Positions 10,446 through 21,601 of a DNA stretch of 64,000 nt are shown here, one piece after another. The notes beneath the pieces are model-generated. The model did not search any database. It was not told the origin of the DNA and saw only the letters and a program-made list of their open reading frames with translations. Position 1 is the stretch's first letter, and each line of letters opens with the position of its first letter. The DNA comes from Platerodrilus igneus (Eukaryota; Arthropoda; Insecta; Coleoptera; Lycidae): NCBI GenBank assembly GCA_036346225.1, contig JARFIW010000170.1, positions 12,276,501 through 12,340,500 of the forward strand. The letters run 5' to 3'. The position numbers were made by a program, and so were the translations under genes.

Positions 10446-13400
10446 GATATGTACTTAAATTTAATTATTAAGACCTAACGTCGTCATCATAGAAATATGC
10501 AAAAATGAATATAACGTTTTAAGTTTTTAAACACTAATTTGAACCAAAATTTTGTTCGGTCTCTTTTAACAGATTTGATACCTAGAAAATTTAGTTTTAC
10601 AACTTGCTACAAATTTGCTGCAGAGTGTTTTCAAAAAATTCATATTTTTATTGTACCAATTACGGTGTATCCACATCCTATATTAGTTTTGACGCTTAAC
10701 TTATTGAACAAATACATGTAGGGCTTGATATTACACACTATACCCTGCTTCTAAATTTTGTGTCATAGTTCTTGTGATCCTTACAAAGCTGCTTTACTGC
10801 ACGTCTCTTGTGGTCAGTTGGGCGAAGGATATGTAAGAAATTTAGTTGGGTTCAAATATCGCTAGGAAAGATGTCATTTTTAATCTTGAAGCACGACATT
10901 TGTATTACCTTAAAATTTTGTTGAAGATATGACTTACGGCCTATATTAAGTTTAACCTTCCATTCTAACCTAAAGAGAAGTAACATAATTAGAAGTAACG
11001 TAATCATGGATTTACATTATTAAAGTTCTACATAATGTAAGAATGAACTAAACAATGGGTTGTGTATGTGAGCTTCATGTAAACCCTCATGATGGCAGTT
11101 GTTATTAGTGTAGCAGTAACAATCTGTTTTCGATGTTGGAAATTATAAAGAAGTATTGGATACATCTTGTTCCGGTGCTTTGCGTCGTATATAAAGCTCC
11201 ATCAAGTACAGGATTTAAGATTTTATGTTTTTTATTCTGTAAGGGATTAATTTTTTAACTCCAACTCCGACCCCTCGTGCTGTGCCAATGTAACAATTTT
11301 TTATTTCTATTCTCACGATGCTAGGCGTGTATAAATATATGCTTTAATGATTTCTGTTTCATATTTAAATTATTGTTTAAGTAATGTTTCTTAATGCAAA
11401 CATTGAGCATTATAGTTTTCAAATAGATGTGTAACCTTCAAAAGTTACGTTATAGTGAAGGGGTATTAGTTAGAACGCATTGCTAAGATTTTAAGCAAGG
11501 AGGGTGAGCGTTTAAGCCGTTGAAATTCTAAGGATTGTGTATAACGACAAACAGGCAGTTTTAGTTTAATAGCTTTCAGAGTATAATTTGTAGATAAAAC
11601 AAGACAAATAAACATCGAGTTCAAGGAAGGGTGGTAGGCGATATCCACGGAACAGGGATTTATTGTTGTCGGTTAGAAATGTAGGGACCGAAATAGAACA
11701 AGAAAAGGATGGAAACTAACGTATCAGGTGCTTGTTTAACATGGGGGAAAACTGAAATAAGGATAGTCGATATTAATGCATATACAAAGGAGTTGAACTT
11801 ATTTCAATGGTATTTAAAGTGGGTATTTCATCGAGGACAGCTGAAACTTGGCAACATAGAAACAAAGAAAGACGATCAGACAAAATAGGTATGGGATGGA
11901 GACAAGTATAATTTGAATATCGGTTAGAGAGGGTAATGTTTGATTATTGCTATAGGCAGACAACAAGCGTAACAAAGAAGGGTAATTTGGTGAAGTATGG
12001 ATTAGAGTGAAAAAGAATACAAGGTGTTAATGTAAACATATTTTGAGTGGGATTTTTTTGTTGGATTGGCATGCAAGTGGTTAACTAAACAAAGAGAGAT
12101 TAATTTGGCAGAAGGAGTAAGAGAAAGAAAGACATAATACAAAGTTCGTTAAGTTTGGTTTCAGACTAGGAAGTGGGATAACAACAGATTGAGAATTAGA
12201 CAAGGTAAGAAATAGTAGATTGATGGAGTATGTTGAAAGGAGATGGATATAATATGGGTAGTATGTAAGGCATGTTTTTAACATTAACTTGTTAGTAGGG
12301 ATTAAATTTCCGAGAAGTGAGTGTCTGTTGCGAGAGATATAGGAAAAATAACTACGTGAGAGTGTTTGTGCCAGGGCATAATTCTGAGATTTGGATGGCA
12401 GTTGATATTTGTTGTAGAAATTTCAGAGAAATGAGGGATCGTTAGCTTGCGGGGTTTTTAGAATTGGGTAACCGTTTGAAATTTACCAAGAACACTTTGT
12501 TTGTATTGACAGATTTTAAGCATTTAGGAGGTTTAGAGGGGCACAAAACCTATATAAATACAAGAATTTGATGGTAGGGCTCTCTTATCTTCGCTTCTCT
12601 TTATGCGCTAACTACGTTAGTAATAGTGAACGAGATTACAGCTGACATTTCTGCAAATAACAACAGTCTTTGAGTTTAAAATATAACTAACACCAGTGGT
12701 GTCGAGTTTCGTACAGCTGTCAGCATAAGTATTGTAAAAAGTTTTAAATAATGCAAATGGTAGCAGACGAAAATGAGTAAGTACCGACTGCGTGATATTT
12801 GGTTGGGTGCATAGTAGGCACTTTAAATAGAGTAGAGGTTGATGGTAGAACGGCGTGATTGTTCACCTACCGCAAATGGGATCTGGAGCTGCAGTAGAGA
12901 GATTTTGAAGTATCTGGTAATTGATAGGATAGAGTCGCAGGTAGCAGTTACCGCTGGTGCAGTCCTGATTGGGGGACATTCCTGAACGCTTAGGTATTGA
13001 TAAAGGCCGCAGACGTCGATGGTTTGGGAGCAGATCCATGGGCAGTAGAAATCCAGGTAACGGATGTTTCTTAAAAATTTTTGCTATTTGTGTTTAATTG
13101 ATGTGCATTGACTTTTATACTTTATGGGTATGTGATGTGGAACTAAAAGTAATTGAATCGAAAACTTTTAATGATTGATCTTTTATGATATTACTTTTCT
13201 ATATTTTGCTTAGGGAGAACTTAGGTTATTAAATTGATTGTTGTACTATATTATTATGTGCAAGGTAAAAGGGACTTTTTATAATTTGTTGTGCTGAAAG
13301 TAGCACGAGTAATTAAAGGTTTTACTATGAGCTCGTATTAAGCCAGGGTAATGTAAGGTTGGTGGTAAAGCCTTGTTACTTTTTATGATTATTAATCTGG

Positions 13401-13560
13401 GAATATGTGATAAAATGTATTATTTAAAAAGGGGATAACTTGTAATATAATTATTCTGAGAAGTTGATATTGGATGATGATTTTTGTGTATAATTTATCT
13501 CTGAATAAATTGAGATCTACCGTTACAGCATCTTTCTTTTTGTGGTGTAATTAACTATAT
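10446..13560. other. Intergenic DNA, no gene recognised
   Basis: No coding family recognised on either strand. Open frames are under 70 codons. From about 11460 to 13060 the + strand is purine-rich, unlike its surroundings, but without a repeat that I can delimit. A TATA-box-like site at 12551-12560 is listed separately. Confidence 0.45.
12551..12560 (+). promoter_or_regulatory. Possible TATA box (weak)
   Basis: TATATAAATA with an AACC flank, followed about 30 bases later by a pyrimidine-rich stretch. At 12748 a short ATG frame runs into a GTAAGT at 12777-12782. This could be a core promoter with a first exon, or the inside of an old LTR. Nothing downstream in the window splices onto it in frame with certainty. 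Confidence 0.2.
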
Positions 13561-13617
13561 TTTTCAGACAGGAGCAGAGCAGCTGTGGCAAACTACTTTG
13601 TTGGAGTGTACAAAGGT

Positions 13618-13738
13618 AACTATGCAACATTTATAGCGTCCAACAATGGAGCTCGAGCACGAGGAGTTTACTACCAGTTAAACTATGCAATATTTATTAC
13701 GACTCAACAAGGGGGTCGAGTTTAGTACCAGTAGAGTA
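13618..13738 (+). repeat. Two degenerate ~60 bp tandem repeats before the first TA tract
   Basis: Two successive units start AACTATGCAACATTTAT and AACTATGCAATATTTATT and contain CAACAA(T)GG..TCGAG and GTTTA.TACCAGT. A third start (GAGTATGCATTTATA) runs directly into the (TA)n tract. The preceding GTGTACAAAGG at about 13606 may be a flank. Confidence 0.65.
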
Positions 13739-13741
13739 TGC

Positions 13742-13744
<3 letters not shown>

Positions 13745-13789
<45 letters not shown>
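13745..13789. repeat. (TA)n microsatellite 1
   Basis: About 22 TA units. Repeat R copy 1 begins about 60 bases downstream. Confidence 0.95.
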
Positions 13790-13791
<2 letters not shown>

Positions 13792-13849
13792 CTATGTAGT
13801 TTTTGGCCCTACGTTCGTTGCATCATAAATTTGCTGTAGTACCCCCTTT

Positions 13850-14400
13850 ACTTGTGCAGCCGGATGTAATAAACGTCCAACTGAACGCCACCGCTCTGCC
13901 TTTTCTCTCTAATCTCCTAATTTTATTATGCCACGGCTAGCCCTTTTTAATTTACACTCAGTGCACAACGTTACGATGATCAATTTTCATTTACCCCTTT
14001 ATGATTACCTGTTTGAGTTGAGAAAACGAAATCAATCAACATTCATATAATGAAAGGAAATAATATTTACACTTCACAATTTTTGTAATTCATTAAATAC
14101 ACCCTTCAATCGATTAATATTATATGGATTATTTATCCCAAAATTTATATCCTTTTTAATTTAATATAAAGTCACCAAAAACAACACCTTTTACAAAAAA
14201 ATCTGGAATGTTCGAGACCTTTTTATGATTATTACATAAGTTTCAATGTACTCAATGTCCTTGTTGACTCTTTACACGTTAGTGAGAAAATTAATATATT
14301 CAATGTTAAAAGTTAAATTTGAAAAGATTCCTTAAAACTAGGTAGGTCTGACCTGTGATCTCCTGCTGATTTGTTTCGTGTTGTGGATCAACACTCTCTC
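13850..14400 (+). mobile_element. Dispersed repeat R, copy 1 (non-autonomous, family unknown)
   Basis: Matches the reverse complement of 27786-28310. Shared landmarks are GATGTAATAAACGTCCA, CCGCCACCGCTCTG (here GCCACCGCTCTG), ATTATGCCACGGCTAGCCC, ACGATGATCAA, and an end with GTGTTGTGGATCAACAC (14383-14399). The end motif is a near-palindrome. No coding capacity. It could be a solo LTR or a DNA-transposon derivative. I cannot see matching terminal inverted repeats inside one copy. Confidence 0.75.
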
Positions 14401-15562
14401 ATTATCTTCAATCGAAACCAATGCTTTGCTTTGTACTCCTTATGTTGAACCAATAATTCAGTACGGTTACCCTTTGTTTCCAAAAATCAGCTCGTGCTTT
14501 ATTCTATATTTCTCTGTATATGCCTTAAATATCACTTGAAATTCCAGACTTCGAATCATAAATTAGCAGCGTATTAGAAATAGACCAGAAGTGGACCAGA
14601 ATTGAACCAGAATTGTTTTCGATGCGGATTAGAATTAGAATTGTCCCAGAATTAGAATTGTCCCAGAATTGGAATTAGAAGCTTTATATCATTATAAATA
14701 TTTAATTTAAATTAATTACCCAATTTCTACTCACGTTTTCTGAAAAAAAACGGCAAAAACTTCATATATTCTTAATGCAATTGTTACACAGCACTATTTG
14801 ACTATGATATAAATTTTATTTATCTGACGTGTAAATATTTGATTAAAAGTGTTGTGGATTCGACGTGCTTCAAGTGGAGACTGACTTGCCTTATCACCTG
14901 GGGGCTTTATATAGCTTTTTCCCACTACATTTGGATTGGTTTTTCAAACAGTCTAACAGATTGTTGCAACCAACCACGTTTGTTTTTAATATTCCCAGTA
15001 TTGTTAAGCTGATTTCTGATGAAACTATTTTGGATTTTCATATCATGCTGTTATTTGCTATTGTTATCATGGCCGAACTTTTAACTTATGTCTGTTGTTT
15101 TGTATAGATAAAGCTTTTGGAGAATTGTACAAAAATAAATGATGTAACACAATTGCTGTTTTCGTTTATGTATTTATTCATCTTTGAAAGTAAGTTTTCT
15201 TATCAAAGCGTTTATTGTTCCTTCTTTATTACAAGCGTAATTGCATGAGGATTTATTAGGTTTTATCTTATCTTATGTGTATTTGTTTTATAAACTTGTT
15301 AAACACTTCTCAACGTAGTTTAATTACATGTACGATTAATTCTCTGCTGAATACGCGTTCTATTATTGAAAGATATGCTTACTGGCATTAATTAAAGTTA
15401 ATTACGGTCTATATACAGGGTGTTAAATGCTTGCTATTTACATAATGTGCGAATTATTTATTTTCCTGCTAAATAAATGCAGTTTTCTGATTCCCATTGC
15501 TATTTACAGTTACTACACGACCCTTACTACTCAATACACCCCTAAACAAGCCCTTATTGCAG

Positions 15563-15564
<2 letters not shown>
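14401..15564. other. Unassigned DNA between repeat R and (TA)n tract 2
   Basis: Includes a small patch of AGAATTAGAATTGTCCC-type short tandem repeats at about 14570-14685. The stretch 15405-15564 is a diverged relative of about 60170-60325: both have TATATACAG.GTG, then ACGACCCTTA..ACTC..TACACC.CTAAA, then a TA tract, so it is probably the end of an unnamed TE. The 80-codon frame at 14865-15107 resembles nothing I know. Confidence 0.45.

Positions 15565-15595
<31 letters not shown>
15565..15595. repeat. (TA)n microsatellite 2, with ATTT tail
   Basis: About 15 AT units followed by ATTTATTTATTTATT to about 15608. The ATTT run is probably the 3' tail of the minus-strand LINE that follows. Confidence 0.9.
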
Positions 15596-15598
<3 letters not shown>

Positions 15599-15804
15599 TT
15601 ATTTATTCATATTACATGAATGGGTAAGGTTTTACATAGTAGATCTACCACCTTCCCTTGCATACATAACAATAATATCAATCAATATCAATAACATTAA
15701 GCCAATAACAGTTACGTACCTAGTTTAATAATTCAATAATTCTTTGGTAATAACTATTTTAAATGTATTTACTATACTGCTGAGATGTTGAGAATGCTGG
15801 TTTA

Positions 15805-16236
15805 CTAATGTAGGGGCTGTATATGAGAAACTTCCCCTAAATTTTGAAGTTTATGACTTGGTATTGTATAGTTATCACACCTTAAGTTAACACAGTGCTC
15901 ATGCGATCTGTTGGTTATTTGCGAATTCTGATATGATGGAGTGCCAGTATTTACTATTTTACGTACAAATGCAGTACATAATAAGTGCATACGCCTTTCA
16001 ATATTTAATTCTTTCATGTCGATTAAGTATGGCGGGACAGAATGCATAAATGGTATACGACAAACATATCGAAAGCAAGCATTTTGAATTCGTTGCAATT
16101 TAGTTTTATTTTTCCGAGTTAAGAAAAAATAGTAAGCAAAACAGCAGTAATCAAAGTTTGGGTAAATTAATGCTTTTACCAGTGTTAGTTTGTTAACCTT
16201 GTTAAGTACATCTTTTAATTGATAAAGTAGTTTCAA
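15805..16236 (-). pseudogene. LINE RT thumb/C-terminal region
   Basis: 143 codons: KLLYQLKDVLNKVNKLTLVK, then the conserved LQRIQNACFRYVCRIPF and a basic C-terminus. These are typical of the last part of CR1/Jockey RT proteins. It is separated from the core by about 260 bases with phase changes at 16240-16500, where frame pieces such as GVILDENLNFSEHV (minus strand) can still be read. Confidence 0.8.
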
Positions 16237-16499
16237 TCTAGAGAACGACTGCTGAAAAACTTTTTGGACATGTTCAGAGAAATTCAGATTTTCATCAAGT
16301 ATTACTCCAAGGTTTTTACCACAGCAACCCTTTCTATGACCTTGTTGTCCAAAGATACCTGAAGATTATCATAGTCAATCTTAGAATGGTGCAGTTGATT
16401 TGTGTGGATTCAACCGTAGTCCGTTCTTACTACGCCAATTGCTTATGTCTCTTAATATGTTATTAAGTTCTATAACAGCCTGTTGAAGGTTACATACCG

Positions 16500-17034
16500 C
16501 TGTGTATATGTATATTTGCAAGTCATCTGCATACATATAATAACTACGGCATTTCCAGATCTCCAGTAAATCTACAATGTATCAAAGAAAAAGTAACGGT
16601 CCTAAATTGCTTCCTTGTGGTACTCCTTTTTCTTTAGGTTCTAACATAGATGATTTATCATTCAACCTAACCAATTGTTTCTTACCACTGAGATAACTAT
16701 TGAACCAGTTGCAGGTAGGTGTATCAACTCCCACATATTGTAGTTTAGATAGCAGCAAATCGTTTTCTATTAAGTCAAAAGCTTTAGTTTGGTCCAATAA
16801 TACCATAACAGTAACATGTGATTGATCCAAGGATGAAGCTACATCATTAAAAATCCTCAGCAAAGCCATCTGTGTACTATGAAATTTTCGGAAACCTAAT
16901 TGAGGTTGTGGTAATATTGAATTTTCCCCTGCATACTTGGTCAGCTGATTAGTAATGATTTTTTCTAGTAACTTAGGTAAAACTGGTAATATAATTATTG
17001 GTCTCAGGTCTGTTGTGGATTTTGGCTGTCTCAC
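16500..17034 (-). pseudogene. LINE RT core with YADD
   Basis: The region 17034-16582 is open: DLRPIIILPVLPKLLEKII, QLGFRKFHSTQMALL, a first Asp motif reading LLDQTKAFD, and GVPQGSNLGPLLFL. The frame then meets a stop, and the catalytic MYADDLQIYIY is read at about 16535-16500. The family normally reads DFSKAFD at the first motif. Confidence 0.85.
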
Positions 17035-17035
17035 T

Positions 17036-17488
17036 TTAGGTATTGGAATTACTACTGCGTTTCCATATCTCAGGAAATTGTTGATGCTCTACAGAATAAT
17101 TGAAGATATGTTGCAATGAACTAATAGAATATGGCATAATTAGCTGAAGCATTTTTCTACTAATTCCATCAATGCCAATTGCATTTGATTTTATGGTTCT
17201 AAATGATGTATATATCTCTTCGGCACTAATATTTCTAATCTGGAATAATTCACCCTTGTGCATCATATTGTTTCTAAAGTGATTAATAGTATCCCGATTT
17301 ATTGTTATGTTTGCACCTACTTCTAAGAAGAATTTATTTATACTTGGGCCCTTTTTCCCCTTGATAGCAGGTACAATACCTTCTAGTTTTTGCCATAGTG
17401 TACTAGGGTCGCTTCTGCAATTTTCAAGCTCGTATTTTATGTATGCATTATGCTCACTTTTAATTGCCATGTTTACTTGGTTATGCAA
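17036..17488 (-). pseudogene. LINE linker and RT N-terminal region
   Basis: 150 codons between endonuclease and RT: SDPSTLWQKLEGIVPAIKG, then IKSNAIGIDGISRKMLQLI, the conserved lead-in to RT, and SSLQHIFNYSVEHQQFPEIW. It runs 2 bases short of the core frame, one of the frame breaks of this copy. Confidence 0.8.
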
Positions 17489-17503
17489 CTCAACATAATA
17501 TTG

Positions 17504-18531
17504 TCAGTGTAGTGCCAATCTTGTCTTAATAAAACGTTTATATGCTTTTTGTCTCAGTTTAATTATGCATCTAATATTGTATGTTATGTAAGGTTTATTC
17601 TTTTTTTTTGACTTGGACACACTAATTTGTAAGTTGCAGACTTCAAAAAGGTTAGTAATGTTAATGTTTAAAATTTCCACTTCGGCATTGACATTGTCAT
17701 TAGTAAATATTCCGTCCCAGTTTAGTTTTCTTGCTTCAGTGACTATAGAAAGCATATCTAGATTTTTATAATCCCGGTAATAAAAGCTATTAATATTATC
17801 TGAAACATAATTTACATCTAGACTACAGTAAATTAAACGATGATCAGAGAACGTGACATCCTCGACCTTAACATTGTTTACTACTAGCAGACTTGGTACG
17901 CAGATGACATCCAATAATGTAACTGACGTTGAAGTAATACGTGTTGGTTCTTGCACTTTTTGTTTTAATGTGTAATTACCTAGTAAAAGATTAAATTGCT
18001 TACAGTTCCTAGTATTTGTTCCCAGATCAATATTGATTCCCCCATTAAAATAACATTATCCACTTTTGGATGCAGTAGATCCAATACGTCTGACAATTCA
18101 TCAAAAGATGTATTTGTTGTAATGCATGGTAGATATACGACTCCAATAGCTATTTTAGGACTGTTGAATTGTGCTATCACCAATAATTGTTCCACGTTTT
18201 TATCAACATCACTTCTATGGACAACCGTATACTTAATATGACTTTTGATGTAGAGCCCCACCCCTCCGCCCCGAGAGGCCCGGTCATTCCGAACTAGCTG
18301 GTATCCTGCAACATCGACGAGTGCAGATGGTATATTTGTATGAAGCCATGTTTTGCCCACACCAGAAATACTGAAGTCTTTATCAAGCATCATCTCTCTG
18401 AAGTTAACGGTATTGGTACATAAAGACTGAGCATTTATATGACCAAGAATTACGTTATGAAGTTGTGTTTTTGTAGTGTTGTCAAGTTTTGATGGTACTA
18501 GTTGTTCTAGTGATGATGAATATGAATGCAA
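17504..18531 (-). pseudogene. LINE AP-type endonuclease
   Basis: Two frames, 18531-17980 and 17956-17504. The first contains ILGHINAQSL, the Glu-motif region (read GVGKTWLH, where the family has SETWL), RGGGVGLYIK and the Gly-Asp motif region (read VILMGESILIWEQI, where the family has GDFN). The second has TRITSTSVTLLDVICV and the catalytic TFSDHRLIYC. Changes at both of the first two catalytic positions, plus the frame break, indicate a dead enzyme. Confidence 0.8.
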
Positions 18532-18609
18532 TGGTACTGGTAATTGCTATTGTATACCAAACAAATCCGTTTTTAATTTCGCAACTGTATGATGGTAAAT
18601 TGTGCATGC

Positions 18610-18611
<2 letters not shown>

Positions 18612-18669
<58 letters not shown>
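18612..18669. repeat. (TA)n microsatellite 3
   Basis: About 28 AT units, directly abutting the MITE at 18670. Confidence 0.95.
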
Positions 18670-18672
<3 letters not shown>

Positions 18673-19040
18673 GGTGTCCCAAATTGAGTAGGATAGCATG
18701 GGTATCTTTCTTATTATTAATGATAGAGATCTGCTTAAATGGGCAAAGTTGTGTCATTTGGATAGCTTATTTAAATTCCGCATAGATACATTCTAAATTC
18801 CAAACGGTTAAGAAATTATTTAAAAAAAAACTGAAAACTGACAATTTCTTTGAAGTCGAATATTTTTGTTATAATAAAAGATACGAAAAAATGTTTCTTA
18901 TAAAAGTTACTTAGTTCAATTGTGTGCACTTAAAAGTGATATTAAAATTAAATTCAAGATGGCGGTTATCGAGATATTAGCATCAACTTTCATTAATAAT
19001 AAGAAAGATACCCATGCTATCCTACTCAATTTGGGACACC

Positions 19041-19043
<3 letters not shown>
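18670..19043. mobile_element. 374 bp MITE of Tc1/mariner type with perfect 54 bp TIRs
   Basis: Bases 18670-18723 are the exact reverse complement of 18990-19043. The ends begin CAGGGTGTCCCAAATTGAGT. The element sits in TA dinucleotides on both sides, giving the TA target site expected of Tc1/mariner. The interior has no coding capacity, although short open frames run through the TIRs. Confidence 0.93.

Positions 19044-19071
<28 letters not shown>
19044..19071. repeat. (TA)n microsatellite 4
   Basis: About 14 TA units on the right edge of the MITE. It is probably the continuation of tract 3, split by the MITE insertion. Confidence 0.92.
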
Positions 19072-19076
<5 letters not shown>

Positions 19077-19149
19077 AAAAAGAAGTTATAATTCCTAATA
19101 AATATAGACTGAATCCCCAATAACAACATATTCCAAAGTTATATATATA

Positions 19150-19645
19150 CAGTGTGTACAGTATAAAATGCAGTACACGGGGATCTTGGAAACTGTAGGA
19201 AATACGATCTTGGTTAAATGGGACAAAAGTTGCATAATCATGAGGGTATCTCAGATCGGTTTTCAAATTTCAAAAATTTTTCATAGGTTACTAGATAGAG
19301 GCAAAAAACTCAAAATTGACGATTTCTTTATTTGCTCGTAGTTAGTCTACTAATTGAAATAGAATGTTCAAATTTGGTACATCATGGTAATTCCCCATTG
19401 CGCTTCACATTTTCAACTTAGATTTTGTCTAGGGCAGCTAGATTTTGCGTGACGATGTTCAACTTTTTATTTTTAAATAGCCGCCATATTGGATTTTTAC
19501 ATTTTTGAAATGCTGACAAAAAAACCCTTTCCAAACAGGTATAACATGGCTATGTTTGATTGAATCAAAACAATAAAAATCACATAATTATGTTTTGGTC
19601 GTAGTAGGCTTTAATTTCCATTATGACAAAGAGAAACAATTGCTC
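19150..19645 (+). repeat. Left TIR of the mariner-like element
   Basis: About 496 bp. It matches the right TIR with only scattered substitutions and small indels, for example AAACAGGTATAACATGG here against the complement of CCATGTTATACCTCTTT on the right. Confidence 0.9.
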
Positions 19646-19887
19646 TAAAAATGTTAAACTCAATTTTCAGTGGTAATAAAAACAGTAAAAAACGTAGAAA
19701 ATTGAAAATAAATCTGTATTAATCAGAACTTACATAACTATGCATTAACAAAGAATAAATACAAACTAGCATCTATTCAATACAAAATATTATTTAAGCT
19801 GTTTTTAGTTGTCATTCATGTTCAGACAATTGCAAATTAACAATCAAGGAAAAAATATAACAATAGTCAGCCACATGAATTCATTAT

Positions 19888-20936
19888 TTATTTTAAATGT
19901 TCAAATAACCCTCCATTTTGTTGAACACACAACCGACACCTTTTATAAACATCTTTACAAGATCGTCTTATCATAGTTGGAGTTATTTTATTTACGGCCT
20001 CTTGGACTGCTTGTTGTAATTGGCCTACATTATCATACGTTTTTGAGTACACACGACTTTTTAAATGGCCCCATATAAAGAAATCTAGAGGAGTTAAATC
20101 CGGTGATCTCGCCGCCACTTAATTGGTCACCGATTTCAATACAGTTTTCATTATACTCAGAATTAAAAATTTCTAATAATCAGAGCATTGTGGGTGGAGC
20201 GCCATCATTTTGAAAATCATATTTTGCAAAGTAGCGAGTGGAAGCTCCATTAGTCTATCTGCCACATTTCCCTGCAATATATCTAAGTATCCCGCAGAGT
20301 TTAAATTTGCATAATAAAAAAACTGACCTATAACGTACCTTCCAATAATACCAATCCAGACGTTGAATCCCCATTTAACTTGATGTCTAACTTGGCGATT
20401 TAAATGTGGATTTTCATCTGACCAAAAAATTGTATTTTTGCAGTTGAACATACCACAATTCGTAAATCGACTTTCGTCAGACCACAAAATTGTTTATGCA
20501 AAATTTGAATTATCGTTGCACTTTCTGATGTACCAAGCACAAAATTCCATTCTTCGAATTTGATCTTCAGTACGCAACCCTGACATGGTCGTTCATGATA
20601 TGGATGGTACTTGAAACGTTTTAAAATAGCTCTTGCCGTAGAATGAGCAACACCTGTTATATTCTGAATTTGTCTAAAAGAAGTACGAAGATTTTCGACA
20701 ACTGTTTGTAAAACGCTGTTTTCATTATCTTTTTTAATTTGCCTATTTCTCTTAGACAAGCCAAAACAACCATAATTTATTAAATTATTTTGTAATCTCC
20801 GAAACATACATCTGTTTGGTTGATGTTTTTCTGGGTATTTATTTAAATACAATTAAGTGGCTTTAACATCATTCCTTCCAGAAAGAATAAAACATTCTAA
20901 CATTTGATATTTATCACGGTTAGTAAAGCGATCCAT
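19888..20936 (-). pseudogene. Mariner-like (DDE) transposase, broken
   Basis: Reads from ATG at 20936. The first 22 or so codons (MDRFTNRDKYQMLECFIL) run into an in-frame TAA just before YLNKYPEKHQPNRCMFRRL, the N-terminal helix-turn-helix region. Then RQIQNITGVAHSTARAILKR (second helix-turn-helix), a phase change, WSDESRFTNCGMF (first catalytic Asp of the DDE core), and GFNVWIGIIG. After another phase change comes SPDLTPLDFFIWGHLKSRVY and a C-terminal tail to 19888. The usual size for this insect family is about 350 aa. One stop and at least two frameshifts make it non-functional. It cuts and pastes at TA in intact relatives. Confidence 0.9.
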
Positions 20937-21048
20937 TTCAAGCGCAAATGCTTTGCTTAAATTTCTATGTAAATTAATTAACTGTTTTTTTAAACTGCAC
21001 TACTTGAAACATAAAATAAAAGACAAACTTTGACGTTTCTCAGATGTT

Positions 21049-21539
21049 GAGCAATTGTTTCTCTTTGTCATAATGGAAATTAAAGCCTACTACGACCAAA
21101 ACATAAATATGTGATTTTTAGTATTTTGATTCAATCAAACATAGCCATGTTATACCTCTTTGGAAAGGGTTTTTGTCAGCATTTCAAAAATGTAAAAATC
21201 CAATATGGCGGCTATTTAAAAATAAAAAGTTGAACATCGTCACGCAAAATCTAGCTGCCCTAGACAAAATCTAAGTTGAAAATGTGAAGCGCAATGGGGA
21301 ATTACCATGGTGTACCAAATTTGAACATTCTATTTCAATTAGTAGACTAACTACGAGCAAATAAAGCAATCGTCAATTTTGTGTTTTTTGCCTCTATCTA
21401 GTAACCTATGAAAAATTTTTGAAATTTGAAAACCGATCTGAGATACCCTCATGATTATGCAACTTTTGTACCATTTAACCAAGATCGTAGCTCCTACAGT
21501 TTCCAAGATCCCCATGTACTGCATTTTATACTGTACACA

Positions 21540-21542
<3 letters not shown>
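21049..21542 (-). repeat. Right TIR of the mariner-like element
   Basis: Inverted partner of 19150-19645. It is followed at once by (TA)n tract 5. Confidence 0.9.

Positions 21543-21596
<54 letters not shown>
21543..21596. repeat. (TA)n microsatellite 5
   Basis: About 26 TA units at the right edge of the mariner-like element. Confidence 0.95.

Positions 21597-21601
<5 letters not shown>

Larger units (their letters stand above)
15596..18611 (-). mobile_element. CR1/Jockey-group LINE, 5'-truncated, multiply frameshifted
   Basis: A minus-strand LINE with endonuclease (18531-17504), linker and RT N-part (17488-17036), RT core (17034 to about 16500) and RT C-part (16236-15805), then a 3' UTR ending in an AAAT-type tail at 15608-15594. 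It starts immediately beside (TA)n tract 3 and ends beside tract 2. No ORF1 was seen, so the 5' end is missing. Clade by general RT and endonuclease look only. Several stops and phase changes show it is dead. Confidence 0.85.
19150..21542 (-). mobile_element. Tc1/mariner-like transposon with ~495 bp terminal inverted repeats
   Basis: The left TIR 19150-19645 and right TIR 21049-21542 are near-identical inverted copies. Outer ends read CAGTGTGTACAGTATAAAATG, and inner ends stop at AAACAATTGCTC. The flanks are TATATATA on the left and a long (TA)n on the right. A broken transposase lies between them on the minus strand. Total length is about 2.4 kb. TIRs this long are unusual for mariners, whose ends are often around 30 bp. 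Confidence 0.92.

Noticed and set aside
12748..12782. Short ATG frame before GTAAGT as the first exon of esterase B
   Set aside because: The phase at the donor (two extra bases) does not fit the one base needed by the exon at 26320, and the peptide is not a signal sequence.
18489..18785. Frames reading long Tyr-Ile runs (also 15427-15627, 21451-21633)
   Set aside because: These are translations of the (TA)n tracts and TE ends, not genes.
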